Source: Pipra filicauda
Lineage: Eukaryota > Chordata > Aves > Passeriformes > Pipridae
Assembly: GCF_003945595.2 (NCBI RefSeq)
Contig: NW_024104350.1
Span: forward strand, 822,501-886,500
DNA: 64,000 nt
Reading direction: 5' to 3'
The position numbers and the translations under genes were made by a program. Below the pieces are notes generated by a model that saw nothing but the letters and a program-made list of their open reading frames with translations, was not told where the DNA came from and did no database searches. Below are positions 61,057 to 64,000 of this stretch, piece after piece. Numbering within the stretch: the first letter of the stretch is position 1; each line of letters opens with the position of its first letter.

Positions 61057-64000
61057 TCAAAGTCCATCCAGAAAAAAGGTTTGCGTAAAATAACACATTC
61101 TAACAATTTGTCTCAAAAATTTGCCTTCTGGGTAGTGCATGTCTTCTTTTCACAAGACTTAAATGTCCCACAGCCTCTGTGTGAGTCTGTGCTGCTCCGG
61201 GGATGCTCTGTGTTGTGGGATGGTAATTTCCGAGGAAATGCCATCCTCTGGCTTACCTGCATTACAACCCCGGAGCCTTGAAATGCCACCTGCCCTGCAA
61301 GGATTCCCTTCACTGTGGGTAATCTCCATTTATGAATAAGAGATCCCTGACAAAAATGCTCTGTCTTTGTACGACTGATTTTGACTCCCAAACCTATATG
61401 AATGTGAGATGTTTGACACATCCAAGGCCTCTTATGTTCAAAACTTGAGCCTGAGAACAGGACTTCTCGAGCTGTGCTCTTCACTGACTCAGTACAATGA
61501 CGGAATGGCTGCTGGCATGAAATCCCCCAGTTTAGTTTTACAAAGGTGTGAAAATTAGACCTCTTTTTATTTACCACACTCTTGTCCTTAAGTATGACAC
61601 ATTAGCAACCCACACGTGCAACATGCCCTAAACACCACAAAACCCCAAATTTGCTGACAGTGAAGATCCTCAAGCAGCAAAATTCAGGAGATTTCTTCAG
61701 CCATGGGAAACAAACAATGCCTCCAAAACGGCATTTAACAGCTGCTTTTCTTCCTTCTTCTTTTTTTTTTTTTTTTTTTAGTGTGATAACTAACACAAAT
61801 TTTAAGGTCACACAGTTGGCTGCTTTTTATCCCTCACCATAGTTTTCAAAAAGTATGAATAAATAAAAAATACAATATTCACGGTATTGACAGCATTCCA
61901 ATTTAATAACCTCACCATATAGTTCAAACTATTACATGTGCCACCAAAAGCATTACCTGTCTATTTCCAAAAATAGACATTTCCCATTATTTAAAATTAT
62001 GTCAGGGGACATTACTCTGGGGACAGGGCAGAAAGGCCAAGGAGAATAATTTTAACTCTCAAAGGTGGAATTGTAGAGCTTTTGGCAAGGTGGGGAGAGG
62101 ACATTTACTGCACTTTGGATGATATTGTAACTCACTGGCAGAACTTGGAAGAGGTGAATAAATTTTCAACCAGAAAAGGTAGAGCAAAAAAGAGCACACG
62201 AGAGAAACTGCAGCAACATTTTCCCCTCCTTCAGAATTAAAAGTACGTACTGGTATGGGGTAACAAGGCTGACCACACAGAGCCCAACAACAGCTTTTAT
62301 TACTCTTTCCTTCCTCTGGATTGATGATTCATCTTCAAGCCCAAGGATGAAGCACAGCAGTATCAAAATGAAGAGAGCAGTTATGCTGAGACCACACTTT
62401 AACAATAAAACATACTCCCTAAGGCAGATCTTGTGACTGTACTAAAAAGACAGAAAAGTTTAACTTCTCCAATATAGAACTGATATATGAGATATCAGTA
62501 TTTTCTCAGCTTCAGCTTGTGTCAAAATCTATGTGAATTACTCATTATTACTTGTTACCAAAAAACCCCCAAACAAACAGAAGTACAGTGGGAGCTTTCT
62601 GTTAAAGGCAGAAGTCGTCATTACTGTCCTTTTTAAAAAAATTGTAGTCAAACCAGGATTTTTTTGTTTCCTTTCAACTTATTTACAGTTTTTAAAATAA
62701 TCATCATATATTTTACAGAATCTCTCAGAAAAAAAAAGGAGAGGCAGAGTGAAATCAAAGAAGAAATAACAAATGTTACTTTAAACATGTAACATTTGTG
62801 CAACTAGAGATACTATATATGTATAAGACTAAGGATTTTGCTGCAAACAAACATACAGGGATCAGTTTTGTTAAATAAAATTTATGTGTGCAGAGTTGAA
62901 AGGCACACAGGTAGCATAATTGTTTCTGGAAAGAGACAATGAAAGCTTATTTTGAAGATCTATGTTTATACTACGATTTGTGTAAATATTAAAGAAATTG
63001 CTCTATTAACTATGTGTTAACTATTAACAGTTGATGTCAGTCAATAACTAAAACTTGGAATTTTAAGTGTGGGGCCGGTTGAAGACAGTCTGATAACTGA
63101 TTCCTTGATGTCATTTTGATTTTCTTTATTTTTGCTTTTTCTTTTCCTTGATGAGAACTGTTTGAACAGATTCTGATTTTTCACTAGTTCAGTACAGAAC
63201 TGTGTCTTGTGTGGCATGTTTGATTAATAAATGCTGAAATTAAAATAACAAAGCTAAATTTTAGAAAGCAAACTGAAAAGAACTTGCTGACTGTCTAAAT
63301 TACCCATTCCAGCTGGAAGAGCATTTTTTATGCTTCTCTTTGTCCTTGAATGAGTTGATATTTAACAGTAGTTTCCATGTTTTCTTTGTGGATGGTAAGC
63401 ATAACCTTCAAAAATAAAACATATTAAACGCCACCTGCACATCCCACCTGCCCAAATGCTCCCTTTGCATGCTTATGTTCTCAGAGAAACTACATGAAAG
63501 GGGAGTGACACCTGAATGGACTGTTCTTGCACCTGTACATTTTCTGAAGCACTGACAAGGAATTTGGGGCAAATTTTCCACTTATGTCCGATTTTGAGCA
63601 TGTGTCCTCTCTGTAAGACACAAACTGGAATGGCAACATAAGAACATGGACTGAGAAACAGTTTCAGTCTTACTGATGAAAATCAGATCAAGTATTTGCC
63701 AAGCTAAAAAGAAATAAAGTTTCAATGAAGTAATCCCTAATTTTCAGCTTTTCCTACAACACTAAAATAAATTAGGACCACAAAAATTTTCTTTTCTGAA
63801 GAATTCAGTTCCTAAAGAGCCTGCTTGCTCCTTCAAAGTCCTGCAGATTTGGTGTTTCACAAAGCCACTCAGGACTAGCTAAGCTTTCAAATTTAAACTC
63901 CATGTGCTCCTTCTAATTATTTGACTGCACCGGAAAATTATTTTCAAATATGCATTTCCATAAAAGGAAAAGTGTTTTTCAGCTTTTGTCATTCAGATAT

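Larger units (their letters stand above)
21173..64000 (-). other. Long upstream region, probably one large ZCCHC7 intron (at least 43 kb)
   Basis: No ZCCHC7 exon upstream of the 44-nt exon was found here, although the N-terminus should be an exon of several hundred nucleotides with acidic, serine-rich coding. The simplest reading is a single large intron running off the right edge. The region contains CR1 fragments at 46.8, 53.0, 57.4 and 58.2 kb, minisatellite-like arrays at 34.5 and 61.0 kb, simple repeats, a 43-nt T tract at 45.4 kb, several perfect inverted repeats, and GC-rich blocks near 23.5, 25.9, 28.3, 34.5, 45.7, 47.2, 48.3, 52.0 and 55.2 kb. Small unrecognised exons or non-coding RNAs cannot be excluded. 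Confidence 0.6.

Noticed and set aside
1..64000. tRNA, rRNA, CRISPR array, intact endogenous retrovirus or endogenous bornavirus-like gene
   Set aside because: No cloverleaf-type T-arm motif, regular spacer array, paired LTRs or viral reading frame was recognised on either strand.

Overview
The window is vertebrate nuclear DNA, almost certainly from a bird. The evidence is spliced coding exons with GT-AG borders, CR1 LINE fragments as the only recognisable dispersed repeats (with tails of the ATTCTGTGATT / CTATGATTCT kind), no mammalian SINEs, and a mostly AT-rich background broken by short GC-rich blocks. There is no bacterial or viral gene organisation, no CRISPR array, and no tRNA or rRNA that I can recognise.

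The only gene I can support is a minus-strand fragment of ZCCHC7, the zinc-knuckle subunit of the nuclear/nucleolar TRAMP-type RNA surveillance complex. Four consecutive internal exons are visible, in transcript order: 21172-21129 (44 nt), 19955-19830 (126 nt), 18460-18290 (171 nt) and a 36-nt microexon at 10954-10919. All have acceptor and donor dinucleotides on the minus strand and join in one open frame. Together they encode the segment from the WSVSDKDLE motif through four zinc-knuckle positions to the EIWRQYHLT motif. The start-codon exon (acidic N-terminus) and the C-terminal exon (last knuckle and basic tail) were not found; they should lie beyond the right and left edges.

Layout: 1-10918 is intron downstream of the microexon. 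10955-18289 is a 7.3-kb intron with a CpG island and a pair of oppositely oriented CR1 relics. 18461-19829 and 19956-21128 are short introns. 21173-64000 is at least 43 kb of apparent intron with scattered CR1 fragments, satellites, palindromes and candidate conserved non-coding blocks. In mammals ZCCHC7 sits next to PAX5, and distal PAX5 regulatory elements lie in or near ZCCHC7, so regulatory DNA in these introns is a reasonable but unproven expectation.

The most interesting observation is that the first zinc knuckle has lost both outer cysteines (S-x2-C-x4-H-x4-S) while the frame and splice sites are intact. The next best leads are the intronic CpG island at 13.97-14.2 kb, an exon-like open block on the opposite strand at 39403-39602, and several perfect inverted repeats. 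I found no convincing novel multi-gene system.
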